Made by a program: the position numbers and the translations under genes. From contig JADZBE010000002.1 in assembly GCA_020852275.1 (NCBI GenBank), positions 1-48,048 on the forward strand: DNA of 48,048 bases. Reading direction: 5' to 3'. Of the stretch, positions 34,669-43,162 are shown in pieces (position 1 is the first letter of the stretch; each line of letters begins with the position of its first letter). The stretch comes from Phycisphaerales bacterium (GTDB taxonomy: Bacteria > Planctomycetota > Phycisphaerae > UBA1845). Below the pieces are notes generated by a model. That model saw only the letters and a list, made by a program, of their open reading frames with translations. It was not told the origin of the DNA and made no database searches.

Positions 34669-34760
34669 CCTGCCAAACGTATGGCCGGCTCTCCGTGCCG
34701 GCGCAAAGGGTGGGGCAGGTCTCTGACCTGCCTCAGGTCAGCCGGCTCTCCGAGCCGGCG
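34651..34760. repeat. Second palindromic repeat family, two 58-bp units
   Basis: Two alternating hairpins, GCAGGTC-3 nt-GACCTGC (34657-34673 and 34715-34731) and GCCGGC..GCCGGC (34684-34702 and 34741-34759), make two units of about 58 bp between the GNAT gene and paaB. The stems differ from the argE-argH REP family. Confidence 0.82.
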
Positions 34761-34790
34761 CGCATCCGATGCGACGCAAAGGAATCTTCC

Positions 34791-35189
34791 GTGGGACTCT
34801 CCCGAATCCGACAAGTACCATCCAAAGAGGGCACGCCCTTGGGCACGCCGGAGGAGGGCGACCTCAAGCCCTACGAAGTCTTCATCCAGATCAACCGCGG
34901 CAGCGAGCACGTTCACGCCGGCTCCGTGGACGCGCCGACCGACGCGCTAGCGGTGGATTATGCCAAGCGGCACTACGGACGCGATCAGGAATGCGTCCAC
35001 CTCTGGGTCGTTCCGCGGAGCGCCATCCTCAGCACGAGCTACGAGAACGACATTATCTGGCCGCTGACCGATCAGGGCTACCGTCTCGCGCGCGGCTACG
35101 CCGGCGACGTGCGCCGCAAGTGGGAGAAAGTCCGCAGACAGCGCGACTTGGCGGAGTATGAGAAGGACGATCTGAAGGAGGCGTTTTGA
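34791..35189 (+). CDS. paaB: PaaB-like phenylacetyl-CoA epoxidase subunit
   Basis: 132 aa from GTG 34791, with AAAGGAA (34778-34784) six bases before it; further upstream the frame is palindromic repeat. The core YEVFIQINRGSEHVHAGSVD and AKRHYGRDQECVHLWVVPR matches PaaB, the small structural subunit of the multicomponent 1,2-phenylacetyl-CoA epoxidase. The C-terminal extension (RLARGYAGDVRRKWEKVRRQ...YEKDDLKEAF) is longer than in E. coli. It is followed by paaC and paaD, but no paaA or paaE is in the window. Confidence 0.85.
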   Translation: MGLSRIRQVPSKEGTPLGTPEEGDLKPYEVFIQINRGSEHVHAGSVDAPTDALAVDYAKRHYGRDQECVHLWVVPRSAILSTSYENDIIWPLTDQGYRLARGYAGDVRRKWEKVRRQRDLAEYEKDDLKEAF

Positions 35190-35196
35190 GGGAATA

Positions 35197-35352
35197 GGCA
35201 ATTGGCAGCGAGGCAACAAGGCATCGAGGCAACCAGTCAACGAGCCTAACACGCGATATCCGAGCACCCGATACCCGAGTACCCGATTACCCGATTACCC
35301 GAGTACCCGATACCCGAGCACCCGATTACCCGAGCACCCGACACCCGACAAC
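35197..35352. repeat. Left low-complexity arrays before paaC
   Basis: First come words of the GAGGCAACAAGGC type (35197-35246), then about twelve 7- or 8-bp units CCGAGTAC, CCGATTAC, CCGATAC and CCGAGCAC (35255-35352), ending five bases before the paaC ATG. No ribosome site is left between array and start codon. The reverse complement of both word sets occurs after paaD in mirrored order. Confidence 0.88.
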
Positions 35353-35356
35353 CCAC

Positions 35357-36130
35357 ATGATTCCCAACAATCTCCAGCAACCGATGATCGACCTGCTTCT
35401 GTCGATCGCCGATGACAAGTTCATCCTCGGGCATCGCATTGCCGACTGGACGGGACTGGCGCCGATGCTCGAAGAGGACATCGCGTTCTCCTCCATTGCC
35501 CAGGATGAACTGGCGCATGCACAGGTGCTGTACGACACGATCGGCGCGTGGACCGGCCGCGGGGGCGATCACGTCGCGTATGGGCGATCGCCCTCGGAGT
35601 ACCGCTGCGCCGCGCTCGTTGAAGTGCCCGACGAGCTGCAATGGGACGTGGCCATCGCACGGCAGTTCTATTGCGATCATTTCGACCTGCTGAGGCTGGG
35701 TCGGCTGGCTCGATCCAAGGATGCGCAACTGGCGGCGCTGGCGCACCGGCTGGCGGCGGAGGAGCGCGTTCACGTCGAGCACATGGATCACTGGATTACG
35801 CAGCTTGGCAAGGCCGGTGGCGAGGCCCGGGAGCGCACGCAGCGCTCGCTCGACCGGCTTGCCCCCGCGGCGTCGATGCTGTTTGAGCCGACCGAGGGGA
35901 TGTCGCTGCTCGAAGCGGCGGGGCTGTATCCGCTCGCCGAGCGGGACTTTTTCAGTGCATGGCGGGAGGACCTCACACGGGTGGCCGGCGATGCGGGGCT
36001 GAATCTGCGACTGTCCCTGCCCGATTCGCACGCGGTGGGCGGTCGGCGCGGGCGGCACGATGCTGCTTTCGCGGCGCTTCTGGAGGAAATCACGGAAGTC
36101 TATCGCGTCGAGCCGATGGCTCAGTGGTGA
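35357..36130 (+). CDS. paaC: PaaC-like epoxidase subunit with intact diiron ligands
   Basis: 257-aa ferritin-like protein of the PaaA/PaaC family. It begins MIPNNLQQPMIDLLLSIADD and has two ExxH motifs: Glu51-His54 in AQDELAHAQ and Glu136-His139 in AAEERVHVEHM, plus acidic candidates Glu39/Glu40 and Asp107. In E. coli PaaC, as I recall, these positions are lost and only PaaA carries iron, so this subunit may itself hold a diiron centre. QFYCDHFDLLRL and the C-terminal GGRRGRHDAAFAALLEEITEVYR match PaaC (GG..G.HT..L..ml.EM). The start follows the CCGA repeat array directly. Its stop overlaps a possible GTG of paaD. Confidence 0.87.
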   Translation: MIPNNLQQPMIDLLLSIADDKFILGHRIADWTGLAPMLEEDIAFSSIAQDELAHAQVLYDTIGAWTGRGGDHVAYGRSPSEYRCAALVEVPDELQWDVAIARQFYCDHFDLLRLGRLARSKDAQLAALAHRLAAEERVHVEHMDHWITQLGKAGGEARERTQRSLDRLAPAASMLFEPTEGMSLLEAAGLYPLAERDFFSAWREDLTRVAGDAGLNLRLSLPDSHAVGGRRGRHDAAFAALLEEITEVYRVEPMAQW

Positions 36131-36153
36131 ACCGGCGTCGAGCCTGTCAACGA

Positions 36154-36657
36154 ATGGTGTGCCGCGAAGACATCCTGTCCGTGCTGCGGACGATCGACGA
36201 TCCGGAGATGCCGATCAGCATTGTCGATCTTGGGCTGATCGAGCGCGTCGAGGTCGAGCGCGGCGCCCATGTACACATCGACCTGCTCCCCACGTTCGTC
36301 GGCTGCCACGCCTTGCCGATGATGGAGCGCGACATTCGCGGGAAAGTCAGCGCGATTCCCGGCGTCGCGGAGGTGACCGTCCGGTTTCTTTTCAGTCCGC
36401 CATGGTCGGTGGATCGCATCAGCGAGGCCGGTCGCGCGGCGTTGAAGGGCTTCGGCGTCACGGTTCCGCGGCGCCCTCCTGAGCACATCCCCGGCTCGTC
36501 GCAGCTTGTGGAACTTGGAACGCCGCGACCCGCCGCGTGTCCGTTCTGCCAGTCCTCACACGTTCGGCTGGAGAGCGCCTTCGGTCCGACGCGCTGCCGG
36601 ATGATTTACTACTGCGAGGATTGCCGGAATCCGTTTGAGCACTTGAAGCGCGTGTAG
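36154..36657 (+). CDS. paaD: PaaD-like MIP18-family iron-sulfur assembly factor
   Basis: 167 aa. The N-terminal MIP18/DUF59 domain has LRTIDDPEMPISIVDLGLIERV (in two parts) and FVGCHALPMMERD, with the conserved DPE and the cysteine. The C-terminal zinc ribbon shows CPFCQSSHV (Cys129, Cys132) and YYCEDCRNPFEHL. PaaD helps mature the Fe-S reductase PaaE in the epoxidase complex. ATG 36154 is taken; GTG 36127, overlapping the paaC stop as GTGA, would add nine residues. It is followed by the mirrored repeat arrays. Confidence 0.88.
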   Translation: MVCREDILSVLRTIDDPEMPISIVDLGLIERVEVERGAHVHIDLLPTFVGCHALPMMERDIRGKVSAIPGVAEVTVRFLFSPPWSVDRISEAGRAALKGFGVTVPRRPPEHIPGSSQLVELGTPRPAACPFCQSSHVRLESAFGPTRCRMIYYCEDCRNPFEHLKRV

Positions 36658-36660
36658 GGC

Positions 36661-36889
36661 GGGTACTCGGGTACTCGGGTACTCGGGGATCGGGTGCTCG
36701 GGGATCGGGTGCTCGGGTATCGGGTACTCGGGGATCGGGTGTGGGGTATCGGGCATGGGGTATCGGGTATCAGGCTCGTTGCCTCGTTGCCTCGTTGCCC
36801 TGCTGCCTCGTTGCCCTGCTGCCTCGTTGCCTTGCTGCCTCGTTGCCTTGCTGCCTCGTTGCCTTGGTGCCTCGTTGCCCTGCTGCCTC
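36661..36889. repeat. Right low-complexity arrays after paaD
   Basis: Units GTACTCGG, GTGCTCGG, GTATCGG and GGATCGG (36661-36773) are followed by fourteen exact-length 8-bp units (36778-36889) alternating GTTGCCTC/GTTGCCCT/GTTGCCTT with GCTGCCTC. They are the reverse complements of the arrays at 35197-35352, in mirror order. The array ends 15 bp before the deacetylase stop codon. Confidence 0.9.
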
Positions 36890-36903
36890 TGCGCCCTGGC
36901 CCC

Positions 36904-37764
36904 TCACAATCCAATCAGCTCGCGGATGGGTCCGAAGCGGAATGCTCGCAGGAGCGCGGCGATTTTCCGCGGGAATCCACGGCGACCCAGCCCTTGGTGC
37001 AGGCGCGTCGCCAGCGGAATGGGGACGGGCAGTTCGCGCAGCGCGTCCGCGTCGAATTCGTGCGGATGGCAATACAGCACGGCCGGCGTGCCTGCGGCCT
37101 CCAGGACCATCAGCCGCCGCCGGATGAAGGGCAGCGGCAGCAGTCGGAAATACCCGCCGCCGCCCAGCGGCACGCGCCGGCCCGCAAGCTCGCCGCAGGC
37201 CACCGGCACTTCGATCAGTTCAGCGCCCGCCGCCGTGCGCACCCGATGCGGCGCTGAGAACCAGCCGGCCACGCCGTAGCCGCGCACGCGCATCGGAAAG
37301 ATGGACGAGTCGTAGCGGATCCCGCATTCCGCCAGCACATCCAGCGCCCACAGGTTCCGCTCGTCGATGGAAAACCGCGGCGCGCGATAGCCGAACACCT
37401 CGCGCCCGGTGATGTCTTCCACGATGGCCTTGGTCCTTCGCACGTCCTCCCGAAACTGCGCGGGCGTCATCCCGTGGACCAGGCGATGGTCGAAGCCATG
37501 GATCTGAACTTCGTGCCCCGCGTCCGCCAGCTCGCGGATCAGCCCGGGCGATCTCACCGCCGCGTTGCCCAGCACGAAGAAGGTCGCGCGGACGCCGGCG
37601 CGATCCAGCAGCTCCGCGATGCGTCGCGTGGGCGCGACAAAGCGATCGGACACGGGCAGGCCGTGGTCGAGCACGGATTGCTGCCAGTCTTCGACATCCA
37701 CCGTAAAGGCATGGCAGACCCGAACGGATGCCGATGTCGCTTCGACACCTTTGAATCTCGCCAT
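36904..37764 (-). CDS. Polysaccharide deacetylase (NodB fold)
   Basis: 286 aa from ATG 37764; GTG 37887 would add 41 residues of unconserved Pro/Cys-rich sequence, and neither has a ribosome site. The NodB motifs are FTVDVEDWQQS (catalytic Asp-Asp equivalent as VDVED), EVQIHGFDHRLVHGM (metal His pair as HGFDH), FGYRAPRFSIDE and the C-terminal LYCHPHEFD. The form and extra C-terminal part (PLGGGGYFRLLPLPFIRRRL) match the subfamily found in exosortase/PEP-CTERM exopolysaccharide loci. It would remove acetyl groups from an exopolysaccharide. No exosortase genes are nearby. Confidence 0.84.
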   Translation of the reverse strand: MARFKGVEATSASVRVCHAFTVDVEDWQQSVLDHGLPVSDRFVAPTRRIAELLDRAGVRATFFVLGNAAVRSPGLIRELADAGHEVQIHGFDHRLVHGMTPAQFREDVRRTKAIVEDITGREVFGYRAPRFSIDERNLWALDVLAECGIRYDSSIFPMRVRGYGVAGWFSAPHRVRTAAGAELIEVPVACGELAGRRVPLGGGGYFRLLPLPFIRRRLMVLEAAGTPAVLYCHPHEFDADALRELPVPIPLATRLHQGLGRRGFPRKIAALLRAFRFGPIRELIGL

Positions 37765-38013
37765 CCAGGAAGGCGTGGGGTCGCACGGTTGGCAGGAGAT
37801 CCCAGAACATGGGCCGGGAAGCCACGGCACCGGTTGCTCCGAAACCGTCGGCGCGAGTGCGAGTACGTCTGAGCTTGGATGCGTCACGCTTAGCGTATAT
37901 CGGAGGAGAAATGGGCAGCGGTTGATCGGTCAGCGCTGGCGACGGCGTCCCATCCGGTTATCCTATGCGGGTTGCCCGCTTGGAACCGCCGTTTTTCAGG
38001 AGTGACATCTGCC

Positions 38014-40752
38014 GTGCGCAATCTTCGCTTGTTGACCATCGGTTCGTGCCTGCTGCCCCTCCTCGCCCGTGCTCAGTCCGTTCCCAACGAAAAGTACACT
38101 CTGCCCAACGGCATGACCGTGATCCTGCACGAGGACCACGCGCTGCCGGTGGCGGCGGTGAACCTCTGGTACCGCGTCGGCTCGAAGGACGAGCAGCCGG
38201 GGCGCAGCGGCTTTGCCCACCTCTTCGAACATCTGATGTTCATGGGCACCGCGCGCGTGCCGGGCAACGCCTTCGACGTGCTGATGGAATCCGGCGGCGG
38301 GTGGAACAACGCCTCCACCAGCGAGGACCGCACGAACTACTTCTCATTCGGGCCCTCCAGCCTGCTGCCCACGCTGCTGTGGCTGGACGCTGACCGGCTG
38401 GAGGCCCTCGGCGCGAACATGACGCAGGAGAAGCTCGACAAGCAGCGCGAGGTCGTCCGCAACGAGCGGCGCCAGACGTCGGAGAACACCCCCTACGGAC
38501 GCGCCGAGCTGCGCATCCCGGAGATGATGTTCCCCGCCGACCACCCGTACCACCATACGGTGATCGGCTCGCACGAAGACCTTCAGGCCGCCACGGTGGA
38601 TGACGTCAAGAACTTCTTCGCGGCGTACTACCTGCCGTGCAACGCTTCGCTCGTGGTCGCGGGGGACTTTGATTCCAAGCAGATCAAGCCGATCGTCGCG
38701 GAGCTGTTCGGCTCGCTGCCGCGCGGATCGCAGCCGGTGCACCTCGACGCGCCGCCCGCCAAGCTGGACCGGGTGAAACGCGCGACGATGAGCGACGACG
38801 TGGAGTTCGCCCGCGTCTGGATGGTGTTTCACAGCCCCGCCCACTTCGCGCCCGGCGACGCGGAGATGGACCTGATCGCGCGCCTCCTCTCCAACGGCAT
38901 CACCAGCCGGCTCTACCAGCGCCTCATGTACGGCGACAACAAGCTGGCCGTGGAAGTGAACGCGATGCAGCAGTCCATGCTGCTCGGGTCGCTCTTCCAC
39001 GTCATGGTGGACGCGCCGGCGGACGCGGACCTCGGCACTGTGGAAAAAGCCATGGATGAAGTTCTGGCGGAGCTGCGCGATAAGGGTCCGTCGGGCGAGG
39101 AGCTGGAACGCGAGAAGGCCTCGCTCGAGCACGAGATGCTGGACGGGATGCAGCCCGTCCTCGAGCGGGCGGACATGCTGAATCAATACGAGTTCGCCTT
39201 CGGTGAGCCGGACGCCTTCAAGCGCGACCTCGACCGATACCGCAACGCCACGGCGGACGTGGTGCGCGACTGGGCGGGCGAGGTGCTCACGCCCGACGCG
39301 CGGCTGATCCTCCACGTGCTGCCCGAACTGTCGGCGCCGTCGGCCAGCCCGCGCGACGCGAAGCCCAAGTCCGCGGACGCAGGCAAGATCGCGCTGCCCG
39401 AGCCGCAGTCGTTCGCGCTCTCCAACGGGCTGAAGGTGCAGCATTGGCAGCGAAAGACGCTGCCGCTGACCTGCGTATCGCTGATCCTGCGGGGCGGCGC
39501 CTCGTTCGACACGCTGGAAACCTGCGGGCTGGCCTCCGTCACCGCGGACATGCTGATGGCCGGCGCGGGTTCGCGCGACGCCCTGCAATTCGAGGAGGCG
39601 CTGAAAGCCATCGGCGCGGACCTGACGGCCTCGGTGGATCGAGAGGTCGCCTCCGTCGACCTGCAAATCCTGACGCGGAACCTCGACCCGGCGCTGGGGC
39701 TGATGGCCGACGCCGTCACGCGCCCGAAGTTCGACGCCAAGGAGTGGAAGCGCGTGAAGCGCGACGCAGTCAACTATCTCAAGTCCGAGCGCGACAACCC
39801 CGCGGCGGTGGCGGGCGTGGTCGGCGCACGTGCCTTCTTCGGCGACGCGCACCCGTACGGTCGCCCGGTGGACGGCACGCCGGAAGCCGTGCAGAAGATC
39901 GAGCTGGATCAAGTCAAGGCGTTTCACCAGCAGGCGTATACGCCGGGGCAGGCGCTGCTCCTGACCGCCGGGGACCTGTCAGCGGAGGAGATGAAGACGC
40001 GGCTGGAGAAGGCGCTGGGCACGTGGTCTGGTTCAGCCGCCGCGCCCACAGCGCCGGAGTGGAAGCTGCCCGCGCCGCAGCCGCTGCGTCTGGTGCTGGT
40101 CCACCGCTCGGGCGCCGTGCAGACGGTGGTGCGTTTCATCATGCCGGGTCGCAAGTACGACGACCCGGACCGCGTCGCCCTTGAAGCCTTCTCCACCATC
40201 CTTGGCGGAAGCTTCACCAGCCGGTTGAACCAGAATCTCCGCGAGGACAAGGGCTACACCTACGGCGCGCGAAGTTCGTTCGCGTTCGGACGCAGCGCCG
40301 GAAGCTTCTCCGCCGGCGCGAGCGTGCAGGCCGAGGTCACCGGCGCGTCGCTCACCGAATTCCTCAGGGAGTTTGATCGCATTCGGGCCGGCGACATCAG
40401 CGAAGACGAGACGGCCAAAGCCAAAGCGCAGGTCCGCACGGACGTGCTGGAGTCCATCGAATCGCTCGCCGGCCTGCTCGGAGTGGCGGGGGAACTGGCA
40501 TCCATGGGCAAGCCGTTCTCGTCCCTGTCGGAGGACTTGACGCGACTCGGCGGCATCCCGGCGTCGCGTCTGAACGAACTGGGGAAGCCCGCCGTCGCGC
40601 TGGAGCAGGGCGTGCTCGTGCTCGTGGGAGACCGCGAGGTGGTGCTGAAGCAGCTCGCCGGGTTGAAGCTCCCCGCGCCGGTCGAGTTGGACGAGGCGGG
40701 CAATCCCGTCGGAAGTCGCAAGGAAGCGAAGGCGGCGGCGGGCGCGCCGTAA
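38014..40752 (+). CDS. M16-family zinc peptidase, two-domain, exported
   Basis: 912 aa. GTG 38014 begins a signal peptide (MRNLRLLTIGSCLLPLLARA|QS) and has AGGAG eleven bases upstream; an ATG at 37972 precedes that site. The inverted zinc motif HLFEH (His69, Glu72, His73) and the downstream ligand Glu151 in VVRNERRQ are intact in the first half. The second half is a related, motif-less M16 domain (FALSNGLKVQHWQRKTLP) with the R/Y pair region LNQNLREDKGYTYGARSSF, as in pitrilysin-type and processing-peptidase-type clam-shell enzymes. It is probably periplasmic and degrades peptides. The stop overlaps the next gene by one base. Confidence 0.9.
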   Translation: MRNLRLLTIGSCLLPLLARAQSVPNEKYTLPNGMTVILHEDHALPVAAVNLWYRVGSKDEQPGRSGFAHLFEHLMFMGTARVPGNAFDVLMESGGGWNNASTSEDRTNYFSFGPSSLLPTLLWLDADRLEALGANMTQEKLDKQREVVRNERRQTSENTPYGRAELRIPEMMFPADHPYHHTVIGSHEDLQAATVDDVKNFFAAYYLPCNASLVVAGDFDSKQIKPIVAELFGSLPRGSQPVHLDAPPAKLDRVKRATMSDDVEFARVWMVFHSPAHFAPGDAEMDLIARLLSNGITSRLYQRLMYGDNKLAVEVNAMQQSMLLGSLFHVMVDAPADADLGTVEKAMDEVLAELRDKGPSGEELEREKASLEHEMLDGMQPVLERADMLNQYEFAFGEPDAFKRDLDRYRNATADVVRDWAGEVLTPDARLILHVLPELSAPSASPRDAKPKSADAGKIALPEPQSFALSNGLKVQHWQRKTLPLTCVSLILRGGASFDTLETCGLASVTADMLMAGAGSRDALQFEEALKAIGADLTASVDREVASVDLQILTRNLDPALGLMADAVTRPKFDAKEWKRVKRDAVNYLKSERDNPAAVAGVVGARAFFGDAHPYGRPVDGTPEAVQKIELDQVKAFHQQAYTPGQALLLTAGDLSAEEMKTRLEKALGTWSGSAAAPTAPEWKLPAPQPLRLVLVHRSGAVQTVVRFIMPGRKYDDPDRVALEAFSTILGGSFTSRLNQNLREDKGYTYGARSSFAFGRSAGSFSAGASVQAEVTGASLTEFLREFDRIRAGDISEDETAKAKAQVRTDVLESIESLAGLLGVAGELASMGKPFSSLSEDLTRLGGIPASRLNELGKPAVALEQGVLVLVGDREVVLKQLAGLKLPAPVELDEAGNPVGSRKEAKAAAGAP

Positions 40753-42173
40753 TGAGCGGCCCCGGCGCTGAGGGTCATTCGGGGGTCATGCCCGCCGCGC
40801 GTGCGAACTTGGGCAAGTCGCCATGCCGCCTCGTTCACATCGAGGCCGGGGGAGGTACGTGGCTGGCGGATCCGTCTTTTGAAGGCGAACTGCGCAACCG
40901 TCGCGCGCCCGACTGGTTCAACCTCGTCGACGGTCCCGATGCGGACCTCGTGAAAACCGGCGCGGGGCGCACGGTGCTGCGAGTGCGGCTGGGGGATCGA
41001 GGCGTACACGTCAAGCAGCGCGCGGGCGGCGGCGTGGTGGCGCAAGTTCTGCTGCGGCTGGGGGCTTCTCCCGCGCGGCGCGAGTTTGACGCGGCGCGCG
41101 CGGCGTGGGAGGCGGGCGTGCCGACGCCCTTGCCGCTGGCCTGCGGAGTTGCGTCGGATTCGAGCGGACGCAGCGTGCTGATCACGGAGACTCTGGAGGG
41201 CGCGGTTCCCCTGCTGCAGAGCCGCCTGGCGCGCGGTTCGTCAACCGGGGACGCGGCGGCGTCGCGCCATCGCCGGCGCCTGCTCACTGCCTTGGTCGAG
41301 GCGCTCGCCGGCGCGCACGCCGCAGGGTTCGCGCATCGAGATCTGCACCCGGACAACGTGCTCGTCCAGACGGACTCGGCGGGCGAGCCGCACGTTTTTT
41401 TCGTGGATTGGCTCGGCGCCCGCCGATCCACTGCGACGCTCAACCGTGACCGCACTCTGAATCTCGTGCAGCTCCACCAGTCGTTGCAGAGCCGCTTCGA
41501 CCTGCGCGTCCGCCTGCGGTTCCTCTGTCTGTACGTGGAGCTGTGGCGGCGCTCCCGCCGGAATCCGGACGCCACCCCCTCCGCGCGGGAGATGGCACGG
41601 CGGATCGCACGCGGCTCGCGGGCGCATGCGAAGCGCCTCGCCCGGACGCGGGACAAGCGGCTCAGCGGCGACGGGCGGTACTTCTTCCGGTTGAGGCTGC
41701 GCGGCGGCTGGACGGCCACGGTGATGCTCCGCGACGGACGCAGGCACGTGCTGGGCTGCGGACCGGTGGGCCTGCCCTCGATCGAAGATTGGCGGCGGGC
41801 GCTCTGCGGGCTTGCGGAGTTGGGTGAAGCTGCCCCGATCGGGCTTGCCCGATCGGCGGCCGCGCGCCGGGTTGCAGGCGTGGAATGCGAGGTCGAACAG
41901 AGGCTCGCCGCCGGCCCGGTGCAAGCGCTGGACTGGCGGCTTCGCGGCTCACCGGCGCGGCGGATCTTCCTGGCCGTCCACCGGCGGCGACACCGCGACA
42001 TCGACGTGCCGCCGGTGCTCGTGGTCGCGGAACACCGCCGAGGGCTTGGAGTCGATCGAACCCTTCTGGTGACCTGGGTGCCGACGCCAAATCACTCCAG
42101 CGCTTCAGTGGCGGGGAATGCCGCCATCCGGGCCGACCCTGAGGGCAACGCTCCCTGTGAGGAGGATTCATGA
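40752..42173 (+). CDS. WaaP/Kdo-kinase-like protein kinase
   Basis: 473 aa, ATG 40752 overlapping the peptidase stop (TAATG). The kinase core has [10 protein letters not shown] (ATP lysine region), the catalytic loop [11 protein letters not shown] (Asp197 within residues 195-205) and FFVDWLGAR in place of the DFG metal motif. This arrangement is typical of lipopolysaccharide core heptose kinases (WaaP) and related Kdo kinases, so a phosphate on a cell-surface glycan is a reasonable guess; a protein substrate cannot be excluded. The C-terminal 170 residues are Arg-rich and not recognised. Stop overlaps the macro-domain gene by four bases. Confidence 0.78.
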   Translation: MSGPGAEGHSGVMPAARANLGKSPCRLVHIEAGGGTWLADPSFEGELRNRRAPDWFNLVDGPDADLVKTGAGRTVLRVRLGDRGVHVKQRAGGGVVAQVLLRLGASPARREFDAARAAWEAGVPTPLPLACGVASDSSGRSVLITETLEGAVPLLQSRLARGSSTGDAAASRHRRRLLTALVEALAGAHAAGFAHRDLHPDNVLVQTDSAGEPHVFFVDWLGARRSTATLNRDRTLNLVQLHQSLQSRFDLRVRLRFLCLYVELWRRSRRNPDATPSAREMARRIARGSRAHAKRLARTRDKRLSGDGRYFFRLRLRGGWTATVMLRDGRRHVLGCGPVGLPSIEDWRRALCGLAELGEAAPIGLARSAAARRVAGVECEVEQRLAAGPVQALDWRLRGSPARRIFLAVHRRRHRDIDVPPVLVVAEHRRGLGVDRTLLVTWVPTPNHSSASVAGNAAIRADPEGNAPCEEDS

Positions 42174-42694
42174 ATCCGCGCATTTCATGCGTTCAAGGCG
42201 ACATCACGCTTGAGCAGGTGGACGCCATCGTCAACGCGGCCAACGAATCGCTGCTGGGTGGCGGCGGAGTGGACGGCGCGATCCACCGCGCGGCGGGGCC
42301 GGAGTTGCTCGCTGAGTGCCGAACTCTCGGCGGCTGTCCGACGGGCGAAGCGAAAGCGACGCGAGGCTACCGACTGCCCGCGCCCTCCGTCATCCACACC
42401 GTCGGACCTGTCTGGCAGGGGGGCGGCCACGGCGAAGTCGAGCTGCTGGCGAGCTGTTATCGCCAAAGCCTGCGGCTGGCGGGGGAGCTGGTATGTCGGA
42501 CGATCGCCTTCCCCGCGATCAGTTGCGGCGTGTACCGCTTTCCGATCGAGCTGGCGGCCCGGACGTCCATCGCCACGGTGCTTGAGACGCTGCGGGAATC
42601 GGGCTTGGACCTCGCCGTACGATGGGTGCTGTTCAGCGAGGACATTCTCGCTTCTTGGAAGCGGGAAGCCGAGCGGCTGGGTTGTGCCTGCTGA
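42170..42694 (+). CDS. Macro-domain ADP-ribose hydrolase
   Basis: 174 aa. It has the macro-domain sequence [20 protein letters not shown], then [15 protein letters not shown] (diphosphate loop), [22 protein letters not shown] and [14 protein letters not shown] (second loop G.YRFP). This is the MacroD/YmdB class that removes ADP-ribose from proteins or hydrolyses O-acetyl-ADP-ribose. GAGGAGG lies six bases upstream of ATG 42170, and the start overlaps the kinase stop (ATGA), so it is the third gene of a coupled set. No ADP-ribosyltransferase is seen nearby. Confidence 0.92.
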   Translation: MNPRISCVQGDITLEQVDAIVNAANESLLGGGGVDGAIHRAAGPELLAECRTLGGCPTGEAKATRGYRLPAPSVIHTVGPVWQGGGHGEVELLASCYRQSLRLAGELVCRTIAFPAISCGVYRFPIELAARTSIATVLETLRESGLDLAVRWVLFSEDILASWKREAERLGCAC

Positions 42695-43162
42695 GAGGAG
42701 CGCCCCGCCCCGGCTCAAGGCGGTGCGGTTTGGGCTGCTCTCAAGAGGGTGATCGTGGGCATCCGAAGGGTTGCGAGTGTCCATCGGCCGTGCGTCGCCT
42801 GCTACCCGGATCGGCCATTCGCCTTCGCTTTCGCTTCGGGTTCTGAACTCGTAGGGCCGGCAATGGAGCGTCTTCCGGACCCGCAGCGCCGGCAAGGGAG
42901 CGGCTTGCGAACCTGTGGCGCCAGCAAGGGAGCATTTTCCAAAACCGTAACGCCAGCGCGGGGCAACGGCGCGGTTGCCCTGGGAAGGCATCCTTTCGCC
43001 CCCGCGATGGAGGGACACAAACCTTGACAGGTCACTGCGGGGCTTCAAGAATTGGCCGCGCAGGCTTTCTGGGCTTTGGGGGGCAGGCGGTGGGGCGCAG
43101 GGTCGCCCGCCCGGTGTCACCGCGCCCAGCAGACCGACGCTTTTCGGAAAGGCTATTTGGCA
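42695..43162. repeat. Intergenic region with 32-bp tandem repeats
   Basis: About 470 bp. Three full 32-bp units start at 42856, 42888 and 42920, each GCCGGCAA-GGGAGC or close, with a fourth partial unit from 42952. Just before, TCGCTTTCGCTTCGGGTTC (42825-42843) is the exact reverse complement of 13166-13184. No gene is called; the frame extending upstream of the subtilase start is not supported. Confidence 0.7.

Noticed and set aside
36661..36889. A protein-coding gene on the minus strand with GNEAARQRG-type repeats
   Set aside because: It is the translation of the 8-bp and 7/8-bp arrays; period shifts change the peptide, there is no ribosome site, and the sequence mirrors the array before paaC.
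38344..39927. Minus-strand frame opposite the M16 peptidase
   Set aside because: Antisense shadow with His/Arg/Val-rich sequence; the plus strand has HLFEH and a signal peptide.
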